Shown piece by piece: positions 5,597 through 14,273 of a stretch of DNA of 14,678 bases. The DNA comes from an uncultured Bacteroidales bacterium. Its GTDB lineage: Bacteria; Bacteroidota; Bacteroidia; Bacteroidales; UBA932. The stretch is from NCBI GenBank assembly GCA_937906795.1, contig CALCUQ010000064.1:1-14678 (forward strand). The letters are read 5' to 3'. Position 1 is the first letter of the stretch. Every line of letters starts with the position of its first letter. Both the position numbers and the translations under genes were made by a program. The notes below the pieces were generated by a model that ran no database searches, was not told the origin of the DNA, and was given only the letters and a program-made list of their open reading frames with translations.

Positions 5597-8308
5597 ATGG
5601 ATTGTAGTGTATTTAAAGAAAATATTTTATCTCAAGAATCTGTAAAACAGATAATTGATTTTATAGATAACAGCAAAGACAAGGTATTGGAGCTTAAAGG
5701 TATCAACTCCAGTGCTAAGTCTGTTGTATATTCTGGTGTAGTTGATACAGGTGTAAATATTGTGGTCCTGGATAATAAAGAAGATGCCCAATTTTTCTGT
5801 AACGACCTTTACAGTCTTTTGAGCAGTGAGAGTGTTTTCTTTTTCCCAAGTTCGTCAAACTACATAAATAACAGAGTAACCACAATAAAGGACTCTTCCC
5901 AGAAAGTACAGAGAAGTTCTGCTATAAGCGAACTCAATAATTATTTGCAAGGGCAAAGTAAATTCAAAAACATTACATTAGTAACTTATCCGGCATCTAT
6001 TTATGAAAAAGTACTCAACAGTGTTGTGTTGAAAAAGAATATCCTTAAAATAAAGAAGGGGGATATGCTTTCTCATGATTTTATAAAAGAGACACTTATA
6101 GAGTATAATTTTGAAAAAGTAGACTTTGTGGGAGAGCCTGGTCAGTTTGCTTTAAGAGGATCCATTATAGATTTGTTCTCATACTCTTCCGACAAACCGT
6201 TCCGTATAGATTTCTTTGGAAATGAAGTAGAAAGCATAAGAGATTTTGATGTAAATACACAACGTTCCATAAACAGACTTGATGAGATAGAAATTTTTCC
6301 AAACATTTATGAGCAGAATGATATTATAGAGGGTGAAGGAGAGAATATTTTTGATTTTGTCGGGGAAGGAAATTGTACTGTATGGATAAATGATATTTCC
6401 GCTCTGCAAAATGAAATCTATACAGATATCCTGCAATCTATACAAAAAAACAAGCAGATATATTTTAATCAGTTTACGCAACGCAAAAATAAAACAGTAG
6501 AGTTTAAAATATCTGCACAGCCTGCATTCAACAAAAACTTTGATTTGTTGCTCAATGATATAAATGACAAGTCCAATTTAGGTTATAAAGTATATATATG
6601 TAGCGAAAATCAGAAACAACTGGAAAGATTGCACAGTATATTTTTGAACCTCAATGAAAAAGCCGGTATTAAGGTAAGCAAATTCAGTGAGTTGAATTTT
6701 TCTCTGCACAGTGGATTTATAGACAATGAGTCAAAGGTTTGTATTTATACAGACCATCAGATTTTTGACAAATATCACAGAGTAAAGATAAAAAGGGAAG
6801 TTCCAAGAAGTGAAAGATTGACTTTAAATGAGTTGAGTGCATTTAATATTGGAGATTATGTAGTGCATATAGACCATGGAGTTGGAATTTTTGGAGGTTT
6901 GGTAAAAACAAACATAAATGGTGTGGTGCAGGAAGCTATAAAGTTGATTTATAAGGATAACGATGTAATATTTGTTTCAATTCACGGAATTCACCGTATA
7001 AGCAGATATAAAAGTAAAGAGGGCACCCCACCTAAAGTTTACAAATTAGGAACGGGAGCCTGGGAAAAATTAAAAAATACCACAAAGAAAAAGGTAAAGG
7101 ATATTGCAAAGGATCTTATAAAGTTATATGCAGAGCGCAGGCAAGCCAAAGGTTTTGCTTTTTCTCCCGACAGTTATCTGCAAAATGAGCTTGAGGCCTC
7201 CTTTATGTATGAAGATACACCAGACCAGTTAAAGACAACCCAAATGGTAAAGGAGGATATGGAAAAAGAGTATCCTATGGACAGACTTGTGTGTGGAGAT
7301 GTAGGGTTTGGAAAAACAGAGATAGCTATAAGAGCCTCTTTTAAAGCAGTGGCAGACAGCAAGCAGGTAGCTGTACTTGTGCCTACTACCATTCTTGTTC
7401 CAACAACTATTCTGGCATTGCAACATTTTAAGACCTTTAGCAAAAGACTAAAAGATTTTCCTTGTAACATTGAGTATATAAGCAGATTAAAGAGTGCAAA
7501 AGAGATAAAGGATATAATCAGAAGATTAAAGGAGGGTAAGATAGACATTATAATAGGTACTCACAGACTGCTAAACAAAGAGGTAGAGTTTAAAGATTTG
7601 GGTCTGCTTATAATTGATGAGGAACAAAAATTTGGTGTTGCTGCAAAAGAGAGATTGAAACAATTGAAACTGGCAGTAGATACACTTACACTTTCTGCAA
7701 CACCAATACCAAGAACTCTTCAATTCTCTTTGTTGGGAGCAAGGGATTTGTCCATAATAAACACTCCACCTCCAAACAGACTTCCTGTTCAGACAGAAAT
7801 AATTGATTTTAACGAAGAATACATTAGGGATATTATCAATTATGAGCTTGAAAGGGGAGGACAGGTATATTTTGTTCACAATAAAGTAGAAGATATACTT
7901 GCAGTTGATGATATTATAAAACGTATTTGTCCCGGAATAAAAACCTGTGTTGGCCATGGCAAAATGGAGCCAAAAGAGCTTGAAAGCAAAATTCTTGATT
8001 TTATGGCTGGAGATTATGATTTGCTTCTGGCAACAACAATTGTGGAGAATGGAATAGATATACCAAATGCAAATACCATTATAATAAACCAGGCACAGAA
8101 TTTTGGATTGAGTGATTTGCATCAGTTAAGGGGCAGGGTAGGACGTTCAAACCAGAAAGCTTTCTGTTACCTTATTGTACCACCAATGGTTACAATAACA
8201 GATGATGCCAGAAGAAGATTAAGGGCAATAGAGGCCTTTTCTGACCTTGGCAGCGGATTCAATATTGCAATGCAGGATTTGGATATAGGGGGGCAGGAAA
8301 CCTTTTAG
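5597..8308 (+). CDS. mfd: Transcription-repair coupling factor Mfd, N-terminal part (frameshifted)
   Basis: Mfd pushes stalled RNA polymerase off lesions and recruits UvrA for nucleotide excision repair. This part holds the UvrB-like module, the RNA-polymerase-interacting domain beginning GDYVVHIDHGVGIF, and the RecG-like translocase. Residue numbers here count from TTG 5564; subtract 11 for ATG 5597, which I prefer because of the promoter position. Motifs are Walker A GDVGFGKTE (578-586), motif Ia LVPTTI, the DEEQ box (685-688), TLSATPIPRT and QLRGRVGRS. The frame breaks right after MQDLDI: the DNA reads GATATA then six G, where the family needs DIRGAGNLLG, and a TAG follows at 8306. One extra base restores the frame to 8970, giving a normal protein of about 1,124 aa from ATG 5597. 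Motif Ia also contains a six-residue duplication (605-616). As read, the product lacks the TRG region and domain D7 and should not translocate properly. Confidence 0.93.
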   Translation: MDCSVFKENILSQESVKQIIDFIDNSKDKVLELKGINSSAKSVVYSGVVDTGVNIVVLDNKEDAQFFCNDLYSLLSSESVFFFPSSSNYINNRVTTIKDSSQKVQRSSAISELNNYLQGQSKFKNITLVTYPASIYEKVLNSVVLKKNILKIKKGDMLSHDFIKETLIEYNFEKVDFVGEPGQFALRGSIIDLFSYSSDKPFRIDFFGNEVESIRDFDVNTQRSINRLDEIEIFPNIYEQNDIIEGEGENIFDFVGEGNCTVWINDISALQNEIYTDILQSIQKNKQIYFNQFTQRKNKTVEFKISAQPAFNKNFDLLLNDINDKSNLGYKVYICSENQKQLERLHSIFLNLNEKAGIKVSKFSELNFSLHSGFIDNESKVCIYTDHQIFDKYHRVKIKREVPRSERLTLNELSAFNIGDYVVHIDHGVGIFGGLVKTNINGVVQEAIKLIYKDNDVIFVSIHGIHRISRYKSKEGTPPKVYKLGTGAWEKLKNTTKKKVKDIAKDLIKLYAERRQAKGFAFSPDSYLQNELEASFMYEDTPDQLKTTQMVKEDMEKEYPMDRLVCGDVGFGKTEIAIRASFKAVADSKQVAVLVPTTILVPTTILALQHFKTFSKRLKDFPCNIEYISRLKSAKEIKDIIRRLKEGKIDIIIGTHRLLNKEVEFKDLGLLIIDEEQKFGVAAKERLKQLKLAVDTLTLSATPIPRTLQFSLLGARDLSIINTPPPNRLPVQTEIIDFNEEYIRDIINYELERGGQVYFVHNKVEDILAVDDIIKRICPGIKTCVGHGKMEPKELESKILDFMAGDYDLLLATTIVENGIDIPNANTIIINQAQNFGLSDLHQLRGRVGRSNQKAFCYLIVPPMVTITDDARRRLRAIEAFSDLGSGFNIAMQDLDIGGQETF
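7376..7411 (+). repeat. In-frame 18-nt duplication in mfd motif Ia
   Basis: Two adjacent 18-nt units both encode LVPTTI. Typical Mfd proteins have a single VLVPTTxLAxQH here. The units match at 14 of 18 bases and all four differences are at synonymous third positions, so the duplication is not fresh slippage and the protein sequence seems to have been kept by selection. It inserts six residues in the motif that contacts DNA in SF2 translocases. Confidence 0.8.
8285..8293 (+). other. Frameshift site in mfd at a six-G run
   Basis: ATA (8285-8287) followed by GGGGGG (8288-8293) replaces the expected Ile-Arg-Gly coding of DIRGAGNLLG. One missing base, most simply an A before the G-run, explains the break; a -1 slip on the G-run would instead give DIGGAGNLLG. 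Downstream sequence from 8290 reads as normal Mfd. Homopolymer sequencing or assembly error, a true recent mutation, or transcript slippage are the options, in my order of likelihood. Confidence 0.85.
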
Positions 8309-8337
8309 GTGGAGAGCAGAGTGGGTTTATAGCAGAT

Positions 8338-8970
8338 ATGGGATTTGAAACATATCAGAGAATATTGTCAGAAGCCTTTCTTGAAATAAAACAAGAAAGT
8401 TATAATAATGGTATAGAATTGAAAGAGGCAAAGAAAGGAGTCAAAAATGAAGAAAAGTTCAATGAAGCCATAAATAACAAGACAGATTATCAGTATATAA
8501 CAGAGTGTACCATAGATACAGACCATCAGTTACTTATTCCCGACAGTTATATTCCTCAGACATCTGAGAAAATAAGGCTATATAAGGAACTCGATGCTAT
8601 GAGCAGAGAGGAAGATATTGTGAAATTCACAGAGGATCTGATAGATAGGTTTGGTCAGATGCCAGAGGAGTTAAGACAGTTGACATATATAGTAAGACTT
8701 AGAAGAGAGGCTGTAAAACTTGGATTTGAGAGGTTGAAAATAAAGAATGGAATAATGATAATTCATTTTGTGAATAATCAGCAATCTCCTTATTATAAAT
8801 CACAAATATTTGCAGAAATATTAAAATATATAAGCGAAAATCCTAAACTTTTTGGAAATTTAAGAGAAAATAACGGAAGACTGGTTGTGAGTGTAAGAGG
8901 GGTATCAAATATTGAAGTGGCTTATAATGTTGTGTATAAAATGAAAATTTCTATCTTTGCAAGATTGTAA
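8338..8970 (+). CDS. mfd: Transcription-repair coupling factor Mfd, C-terminal part
   Basis: This is the C-terminal remainder of Mfd, out of frame with the first part. Homology actually begins at 8290, upstream of this ATG, with GAGNLLGGEQSGFIADMGFETY, so ATG 8338 is only the first available start. It carries the TRCF domain D7: the LLIPDSYIPQTSEKIRLYKEL strand-helix, DLIDRFGQMPEELRQL and a final alpha/beta domain. D7 normally covers the UvrA-binding surface of the UvrB-like module until Mfd engages polymerase. There is no independent promoter or start signal, so separate production of this 210-aa piece is unlikely. It ends 6 nt before coaX. Confidence 0.9.
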   Translation: MGFETYQRILSEAFLEIKQESYNNGIELKEAKKGVKNEEKFNEAINNKTDYQYITECTIDTDHQLLIPDSYIPQTSEKIRLYKELDAMSREEDIVKFTEDLIDRFGQMPEELRQLTYIVRLRREAVKLGFERLKIKNGIMIIHFVNNQQSPYYKSQIFAEILKYISENPKLFGNLRENNGRLVVSVRGVSNIEVAYNVVYKMKISIFARL

Positions 8971-8976
8971 GTTGAT

Positions 8977-9708
8977 ATGTTTGTGAAAAATTTATTGATT
9001 GATATAGGAAATTCCAATTGTAAAGTTGCCTACCATAAAAATGGAGAGTTGGGCGAAATTTTCAGAAGTTCACAATTGGCAACATTGGATTTTATCCTCT
9101 CAATAATACAAACACAGTATTTTGATGTTATAGTACTTTCTACTGTAAGGGAAGATGATCCTAAAATGGAAAGTGTGCTGGAAAAAAAATGTAGAAAACT
9201 GGTAGTACTTAATACTCAAATAAAGTTACCTATAGATTTGAAATATGCTTTTCCACCTGTTGGATTGGGGGCAGACAGACTTGCCGGGGCATTGGCTGTA
9301 GCAATGATGTTTCCAGGAAAAGATATTATTAAATTTGATTTTGGAACAGCTTTGACTGTTGATTTTATAAACAAGGATGGTGTGTATGAAGGGGGAAATA
9401 TTTCTCTTGGAATGCAGTCCAGGTTTAGAGCATTGAATGCTTTTACAAAGCGTCTGCCTTTAATAAAACCAGATGCAGAATTTGAGCCTGTAGGGGTAAA
9501 TACTACCGGAGCAATGACAGCAGGTGTAGTTTTAGGTCTGAAATTTGAGGTAGAAGGATATATGAATCTGTTTAAGAACAGAATCATAGTATTTACCGGA
9601 GGAGATTCTTTTTATTTTGCACAGAAAATAAAAGGCTCGATTTTTGTAATTAAAAATTTAGTTTTATTAGGGTTAGCTCAAATAGCTGATTATTATGCAG
9701 AAAATTAG
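8977..9708 (+). CDS. coaX: Type III pantothenate kinase CoaX
   Basis: CoaX phosphorylates pantothenate with ATP, the first step of coenzyme A synthesis, in the cytoplasm. It belongs to the ASKHA (actin-like) fold. The 243-aa product shows the phosphate-binding DIGNSNCK (9-16), the PVGLGADR motif whose Asp100 is the expected catalytic base, the second phosphate motif DFGTALTVDF (121-130), GGNISLGMQSRFRAL and FTGGD near the end. In family sequences the second motif usually reads DAGTA; Phe here is a mild change. Length is normal. ATG 8977 follows the mfd stop by 6 nt, and the last 14 nt overlap the next gene, which suggests translational coupling within the operon. Confidence 0.95.
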   Translation: MFVKNLLIDIGNSNCKVAYHKNGELGEIFRSSQLATLDFILSIIQTQYFDVIVLSTVREDDPKMESVLEKKCRKLVVLNTQIKLPIDLKYAFPPVGLGADRLAGALAVAMMFPGKDIIKFDFGTALTVDFINKDGVYEGGNISLGMQSRFRALNAFTKRLPLIKPDAEFEPVGVNTTGAMTAGVVLGLKFEVEGYMNLFKNRIIVFTGGDSFYFAQKIKGSIFVIKNLVLLGLAQIADYYAEN

Positions 9709-11002
9709 TATTTTAAAAAGAGTATTATTAGGCTTTGCGGTTTGTCTGTTTTGTTCTTATGCATCTTATGCACAAGATGTGGATGCTTTGAGTACATTCA
9801 CTCCTTATTCTTTATATGGTATAGGAGATCTTGAGCAACAAGGAACCGCGTTCAATAAAGCTATGGGTGGAATAGGTGTTGGTGTTAGGGACAACAGATT
9901 TATCAATTATCTTAATCCGGCATCAATTACAGACAGGGATACCTTGTCTTTTATGTTGGATTTTGGTGTAAGTTCAAGAAATTTTTATAATAAGGACAGT
10001 AAGGGTGCATCTTCTGCATACAACACTTTCAATATGCATAATTTTATATTTACTGCACCTATTTATAAAAAATCGGCACTTATTATAGGTGTTGTTCCAT
10101 ATTCAAATATCGGTTACAAATTCCGCTCAAAGGAAAATGACCCCAATATTATTTTGAATTATGGTGATGTATCTTACCAGAAATATGGTACAGGTTCGGT
10201 AAACCAGGTATTTGTTGGTGCAGCAATGAACTTCTTCAAGAATTTTTCTGTAGGAGCAGAGTTGATATACTATTTTGGTAATCTTGAACGTCACAGTGAT
10301 GTAATTTATGCAACAAACGGAACATCCAACAGTGTTGTAACAGGTTGGGATTATGCTCTTGGAGCTATTGGTGGTAGAGTTGGTTTGCAGTATTTTACAA
10401 AACTTGGTAATGACAAACAACTTACAGTTGGAGCTACATATAGATTTGGTGTTGATTTGAAAGGTGATCTTACCAAATATTCACACTCTGTAATAGATGT
10501 ATATAGAGATACTATATATAATGATATAAAAAAGGATTATGTCCAAAGTATTCCAGGTGAATTATCTGCTGGTGTTTCATTTAGAAAGAAGGACAAATGG
10601 ATGATAGGATTTGATTATAGCAGGCAGGATTGGAAAAATTCAAATTTATCAGAAATATCTGAGGTTGGATACTCTCCGGCAACTGCTTCTTCATATAGAG
10701 TGGGTTTTGAATTCATTCCTAACAAATATGATATCAGATATTATCTAAAAAGAGTTACATATAGAGTGGGAGCATATTATAACCAGTCAAATGTTTCCAT
10801 TTATGGTAACCAGGTAAATTCATATGGTGTCACAATTGGTAGTTCTTTCCCAATTTACAGACTCTACAATGCGGTTAACTGGGCTCTTGATTTTGGAGAG
10901 AGGGGAAGTCTTAAAAAAGGAATGGTTAGGGAGATGTATTTTCAGGTTCATATAAATGTGAGCTTGCATGATATTTGGTTTATTAAGAAGAAATATCAAT
11001 AA
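9695..11002 (+). CDS. Outer-membrane beta-barrel protein, OmpP1/FadL-like
   Basis: This is a predicted outer-membrane channel of 435 aa. A signal peptide (1-26, ending SYASYAQ) leads into PYSLYGIGDLEQQGTAFNKA and an NYLNPASI segment, the glycine-rich N-terminal and NPA signatures seen in the FadL/TodX hatch region. The rest is alternating aromatic/polar strands, and the C-terminus VSLHDIWFIKKKYQ resembles the last strand of Bacteroidetes barrels. FadL proteins take up long-chain fatty acids and other hydrophobic compounds, but this branch is uncharacterised and the substrate is not shown. Its ATG lies inside the end of coaX, and in Bacteroidetes the order coaX / barrel / TPR / lptC recurs, so a housekeeping envelope role is likely. 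Confidence 0.8.
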   Translation: MQKISILKRVLLGFAVCLFCSYASYAQDVDALSTFTPYSLYGIGDLEQQGTAFNKAMGGIGVGVRDNRFINYLNPASITDRDTLSFMLDFGVSSRNFYNKDSKGASSAYNTFNMHNFIFTAPIYKKSALIIGVVPYSNIGYKFRSKENDPNIILNYGDVSYQKYGTGSVNQVFVGAAMNFFKNFSVGAELIYYFGNLERHSDVIYATNGTSNSVVTGWDYALGAIGGRVGLQYFTKLGNDKQLTVGATYRFGVDLKGDLTKYSHSVIDVYRDTIYNDIKKDYVQSIPGELSAGVSFRKKDKWMIGFDYSRQDWKNSNLSEISEVGYSPATASSYRVGFEFIPNKYDIRYYLKRVTYRVGAYYNQSNVSIYGNQVNSYGVTIGSSFPIYRLYNAVNWALDFGERGSLKKGMVREMYFQVHINVSLHDIWFIKKKYQ

Positions 11003-11036
11003 AACAAAACAATAAAAATATATTAACAAACTAATT

Positions 11037-12362
11037 ATGAAAAGAATCAAAACTACATTAGGCCTATTGGTTGTTTTAATGCTTATGACAACTGTGAGTT
11101 CATTTGCACACGGTAAGTATGGACCAGATAGTGCTAATTGTGTAACAGCACTGAACTTCTACAAAGATTATTACAACAACAAGCAGTATGAGGCTGCTGC
11201 TTCAATCTGGAGAAAGGCTTTTGTAACATGTCCTCCAAAAGTAAGCCAGAACTTGCTTATTCATGGTAGAAAAATTTTCCAAGAGCTAATCAAGAAAAAT
11301 GAGAATAATCCAGACTATAGAAAACAATTGGTAGATACTCTAATTCTTGTAAACAAAGTAAGATTGGAGAATTTCCCTAAATATAGAGTTACAGTAAAAG
11401 AGAATATTGCTTACGATATGCTTAATTACTGGAGAGGTGAAGAGTCTGATATCTTCTTTGCAATTGATGATTATATCAAACATGCCGGTGAAAAAGTAAA
11501 ACCAGGTCTTATTGTTGCTTATATGAACAAGGCTAAGGAGATGTACGTTGCACAAAAACTTACAGATGAGGAAGTTCTTAAGATTTATACAGATTTGAGC
11601 CCAATTTTGGATAAAATTATTTCTGTAGATCCTTCTGAGAAAAACCTTTCTGCAAGACAAGGTTTTGAGAATGCTTTCATAACCAGTGGTGTTGCTACTT
11701 GTGATAATTTGGTTACAGTATTTACTCCAAGATTTGAGGCTAACCCTACAGATATCACAACTATCAAACAAATTGTAGTTCTTTTAACTAAGAATGAGTG
11801 TGTTGATACAGATTTGTTCCTAAAAGCTGTTACTGCACAACATGAGGTTGAGCCTTCATACAACTCTGCATATGGTCTTTACAGATTGAACGGTGTAAAA
11901 GGTAATGATCAGGAGGCTATGAAATATCTTCAACAAGCAATTGACAGTGAGGAGTCTGACGATGTAAAAGATGGTGAGTTGCTTCTAGAGATGGCTACAT
12001 ATATGTTCAAGAACATGGAGTCTAATGCAAAAGCATTCCAGACAGCTAGAACAGCTGCTGAGAAAAACCCTGCAATTGCCGGTAAAGCTCACTTCTTGTC
12101 AGCTTCAATCTGGGCAAACCAAGGTTGTGGTGGTGATGATATTGACAAGAGAGCAAAATATTGGGTAGCAGTAGATTACTTGGTAAAAGCTAAAAATGCA
12201 GATCCAAGTTTGGCTCAAGAGGCTGATGATCTTATCAGAAGCTACAGACAATATTTCCCTAAAACAGAGGATGCGTTTATGTATAACCTTGTAGATGGTA
12301 ATCCATATACTATTTCTTGTGGTGGTTTGAGTGCATCTACAACTGTAAGAACTGTAAAATAA
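11037..12362 (+). CDS. Exported TPR-repeat protein
   Basis: This 441-aa protein has a signal peptide (about 1-24, ending VSSFA) and then an all-helical body with tetratricopeptide-like pairs, for example CVTALNFYKDYYNNKQYEAAASIWRKA-type helices near residues 35-62 and YGLYRLNGVKGNDQEAMKYLQQAID near 280-304. It ends in a conserved-looking tail containing DGNPYTISCGG. TPR domains bind other proteins, so a periplasmic scaffold or chaperone is likely; no catalytic motif is visible. A 34-nt A-rich leader separates it from the barrel gene, and lptC starts 2 nt after its stop. It uses GGT, GTA and AAA-type codons heavily and may be well expressed. The precise role is unknown. Confidence 0.75.
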   Translation: MKRIKTTLGLLVVLMLMTTVSSFAHGKYGPDSANCVTALNFYKDYYNNKQYEAAASIWRKAFVTCPPKVSQNLLIHGRKIFQELIKKNENNPDYRKQLVDTLILVNKVRLENFPKYRVTVKENIAYDMLNYWRGEESDIFFAIDDYIKHAGEKVKPGLIVAYMNKAKEMYVAQKLTDEEVLKIYTDLSPILDKIISVDPSEKNLSARQGFENAFITSGVATCDNLVTVFTPRFEANPTDITTIKQIVVLLTKNECVDTDLFLKAVTAQHEVEPSYNSAYGLYRLNGVKGNDQEAMKYLQQAIDSEESDDVKDGELLLEMATYMFKNMESNAKAFQTARTAAEKNPAIAGKAHFLSASIWANQGCGGDDIDKRAKYWVAVDYLVKAKNADPSLAQEADDLIRSYRQYFPKTEDAFMYNLVDGNPYTISCGGLSASTTVRTVK

Positions 12363-12364
12363 TT

Positions 12365-12991
12365 ATGTATAGGGGTATCCCTAACATATCAAATATAGCA
12401 TTGGTAGCAATTGTTTTGGCAGTTGCTACCATTGTTGTATCTTGTAAAGGGGAACAGATGAATAGTTTTGATGTTGATTCCATGCCAAGACAGACAGTTG
12501 AGGGGATGAGTGCGGTGCAGACAATAAATGGAGTTCTGAATATGAGAATGGAGGCCAAAACTCTTCAAAGTTTTGATTTTGACACATTGTCATACGAGTT
12601 GTTCCCAGATGGATTTGATGTTTATGCTTATGATAAAAAAGGTAATTTGGAAACTCAAATTTCATCAGATGTGGCCAAACATACAACAGAGGGGAAGAAA
12701 GAAACATGGGAGGCTTTTGGAAATGTTGTCATAAATAATTTTATAAAGGGTGAAAGAATGGAGACTGATACCCTTTACTGGAATAGGGAGGAGGGAAGGA
12801 TTTATACACATTGTTTTGTAAGAATGTATACCCCTGACGGGTATATGCAGGGCTATGGTATGCAGAGTGATGAAATGGCAAGGAATGCCAGGATTATGCG
12901 GCCTTTTGACAGTTATGCAATACTGTCCAATGATTCGTTATCGGTAAGGTATGTTGATACTGTCAATTTTATAGGTCCTGTTTTAAATTAG
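12365..12991 (+). CDS. lptC: LPS export ABC transporter periplasmic protein LptC
   Basis: LptC links the inner-membrane LptBFG transporter to the LptA bridge that carries lipopolysaccharide to the outer membrane. I chose ATG 12365 (208 aa) because it lies 2 nt after the TPR stop and gives an N-terminal hydrophobic segment (about 11-26) followed by VVSC, a plausible lipobox at Cys27. The beta-jellyroll features follow: FPDGFDVYAYDKKGNLETQISSD, then WEAFGNVVINN, GERMETDTLYWN and GYMQGYGMQSDE, the strands typical of the LptC/OstA fold. Whether the protein is a lipoprotein or is held by an uncleaved segment cannot be settled here; many Bacteroidetes LptC proteins start this way. An upstream start at 12317 would lie within the TPR gene and is not needed. 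Confidence 0.87.
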   Translation: MYRGIPNISNIALVAIVLAVATIVVSCKGEQMNSFDVDSMPRQTVEGMSAVQTINGVLNMRMEAKTLQSFDFDTLSYELFPDGFDVYAYDKKGNLETQISSDVAKHTTEGKKETWEAFGNVVINNFIKGERMETDTLYWNREEGRIYTHCFVRMYTPDGYMQGYGMQSDEMARNARIMRPFDSYAILSNDSLSVRYVDTVNFIGPVLN

Positions 12992-12997
12992 ATTATT

Positions 12998-14266
12998 ATG
13001 GGGGGAGATATAGTTATCACAATATTGGCTCTTGTTTTCTCTGCCTTTTTTTCGGGGTATGAGATTTCTTTTTTGTCGGGGAGCAAATTGAAAATGGAGC
13101 TGGACCGCAAGCAGGGAAAAAGGTATGCGGTTGTGATGGACAAATTTATTAAGAATCCGGAAAAGATTATTTCCAGCCTTCTTATGGGTAATAATGTTGC
13201 GCTGGTTATATATGGAATTTCGTCGGCCAGAATACTGGATCCCCTAATTGAGAAATATATAACAACATCTACCGGTGGTGTTCTTGCCATTGATACTGTT
13301 GTTGCTACTATAATTGTACTTATTACAGCAGAATTTCTTCCAAAGGCTTTATCAAGACTAAATCCTAATGGAATGTTCTCTTCTTTGTATTGGTTATTTA
13401 TTTTCTTCTATTATTTGTTATATCCTTTAACATATGTGACCAATATGCTTTCTGCTGGAATTTTTAAGATTTTTGGAATAAAGGATATGCATGTAAAATC
13501 CAAGAATCTTTTTGACAAAAGTGACCTTATGCATCTTTCCAATGAGGTTACAAGTGTGCAGGAGCAGGAAAATGAGCATTTTAATGATATGGTTATTTTT
13601 CAGAATGCCCTTAATTTTTCTTCTGTAAAACTTAGAGAATGTATGATACCTCGTACAGAAGTTGCTGCTGTTGAGGTTGATGATAGTATAGATGATCTTA
13701 TTGATATGTTTGTGGAGCAGGGATATTCGAGAATTATGATTTATAAAGACACTATCGATAAGATTATAGGATATGTCCATTCCAAAGATTTGTTGAAAGA
13801 CAAGTCCAAGAGTATAAGAGAGCTTCTTAGAAGTGTGGTTTATGTTTCTGAAGAGATGAAAGCACAGACTCTTATGGCATATTTGACCAAAAACAGAAAA
13901 TCTGTTGCTGTGGTAAGGGATGAGTACGGTGGTACAGGTGGAATTGTAACACTGGAAGATTTGATTGAAGAAATCTTTGGAAATATTGAGGATGAGTTGG
14001 ATGCGGAGGAGCTTATTGCTAAACAAATATCTGAGAAAGAGTTTGTTTTGTCTGCAAGGCTTGAGGTTAAAGAGGTTAACAGAAAATTTGATTTGCAACT
14101 TCCGGAATCTGATGATTATGAAACAATTGCGGGGTTGATAACTTATTTTAACGAGGCTATTCCTAAAGAGAAAGAGATATTACAGTTTGGTTTGTTTTCT
14201 TTTCTTATACTTAAAACCAACAAGAAAAGAATTGAAACTGTTAATTTAAAAGTACTTGGGAAGTAG
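12998..14266 (+). CDS. CNNM / CorC (HlyC) family membrane protein with CBS pair
   Basis: This 422-aa inner-membrane protein has a DUF21/CNNM transmembrane domain (about 1-175; hydrophobic segments near 5-22, 60-82, 92-112 and 125-150). A pair of CBS domains follows (about 205-330), with MIPRTEV, YSRIMIYKDTIDKIIGYVHSKDLL and DEYGGTGGIVTLEDLIEEIFG. The CorC_HlyC domain (about 345-415) has the closing DYETIAGLI motif. Such proteins are annotated as hemolysins for historical reasons; characterised relatives act in Mg2+ or Co2+ efflux and homeostasis, with ATP/Mg bound at the CBS pair. It begins 6 nt after lptC and is the last gene before a terminator. I see no missing key residue. Confidence 0.9.
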   Translation: MGGDIVITILALVFSAFFSGYEISFLSGSKLKMELDRKQGKRYAVVMDKFIKNPEKIISSLLMGNNVALVIYGISSARILDPLIEKYITTSTGGVLAIDTVVATIIVLITAEFLPKALSRLNPNGMFSSLYWLFIFFYYLLYPLTYVTNMLSAGIFKIFGIKDMHVKSKNLFDKSDLMHLSNEVTSVQEQENEHFNDMVIFQNALNFSSVKLRECMIPRTEVAAVEVDDSIDDLIDMFVEQGYSRIMIYKDTIDKIIGYVHSKDLLKDKSKSIRELLRSVVYVSEEMKAQTLMAYLTKNRKSVAVVRDEYGGTGGIVTLEDLIEEIFGNIEDELDAEELIAKQISEKEFVLSARLEVKEVNRKFDLQLPESDDYETIAGLITYFNEAIPKEKEILQFGLFSFLILKTNKKRIETVNLKVLGK

Positions 14267-14273
14267 TTTTTTT
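14253..14273 (+). terminator. Weak intrinsic terminator overlapping the CNNM stop codon
   Basis: TACTT (14253-14257), a GGG loop and AAGTA (14261-14265) form a 5-bp stem followed by G and seven T. It overlaps the TAG stop at 14264-14266. The stem is short and AT-rich, so termination may be partial. The same T-run provides the -33 element of the next promoter. Confidence 0.4.

Noticed and set aside
7571..8122. Long minus-strand open frame opposite mfd, and similar ones opposite other genes
   Set aside because: They are antisense shadows of clearly conserved proteins, with Cys- and aromatic-rich composition unlike real genes here.
8285..8310. Programmed -1 ribosomal frameshift in mfd
   Set aside because: A -1 slip would give a near-family sequence, but the P-site re-pairing (GGG to AGG) is poor, no downstream structure is evident, and I know of no Mfd that uses this. 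A base error or mutation is simpler.
12317..12364. Upstream start for LptC
   Set aside because: It sits inside the TPR coding region and adds a Cys-rich out-of-frame stretch before the membrane anchor.
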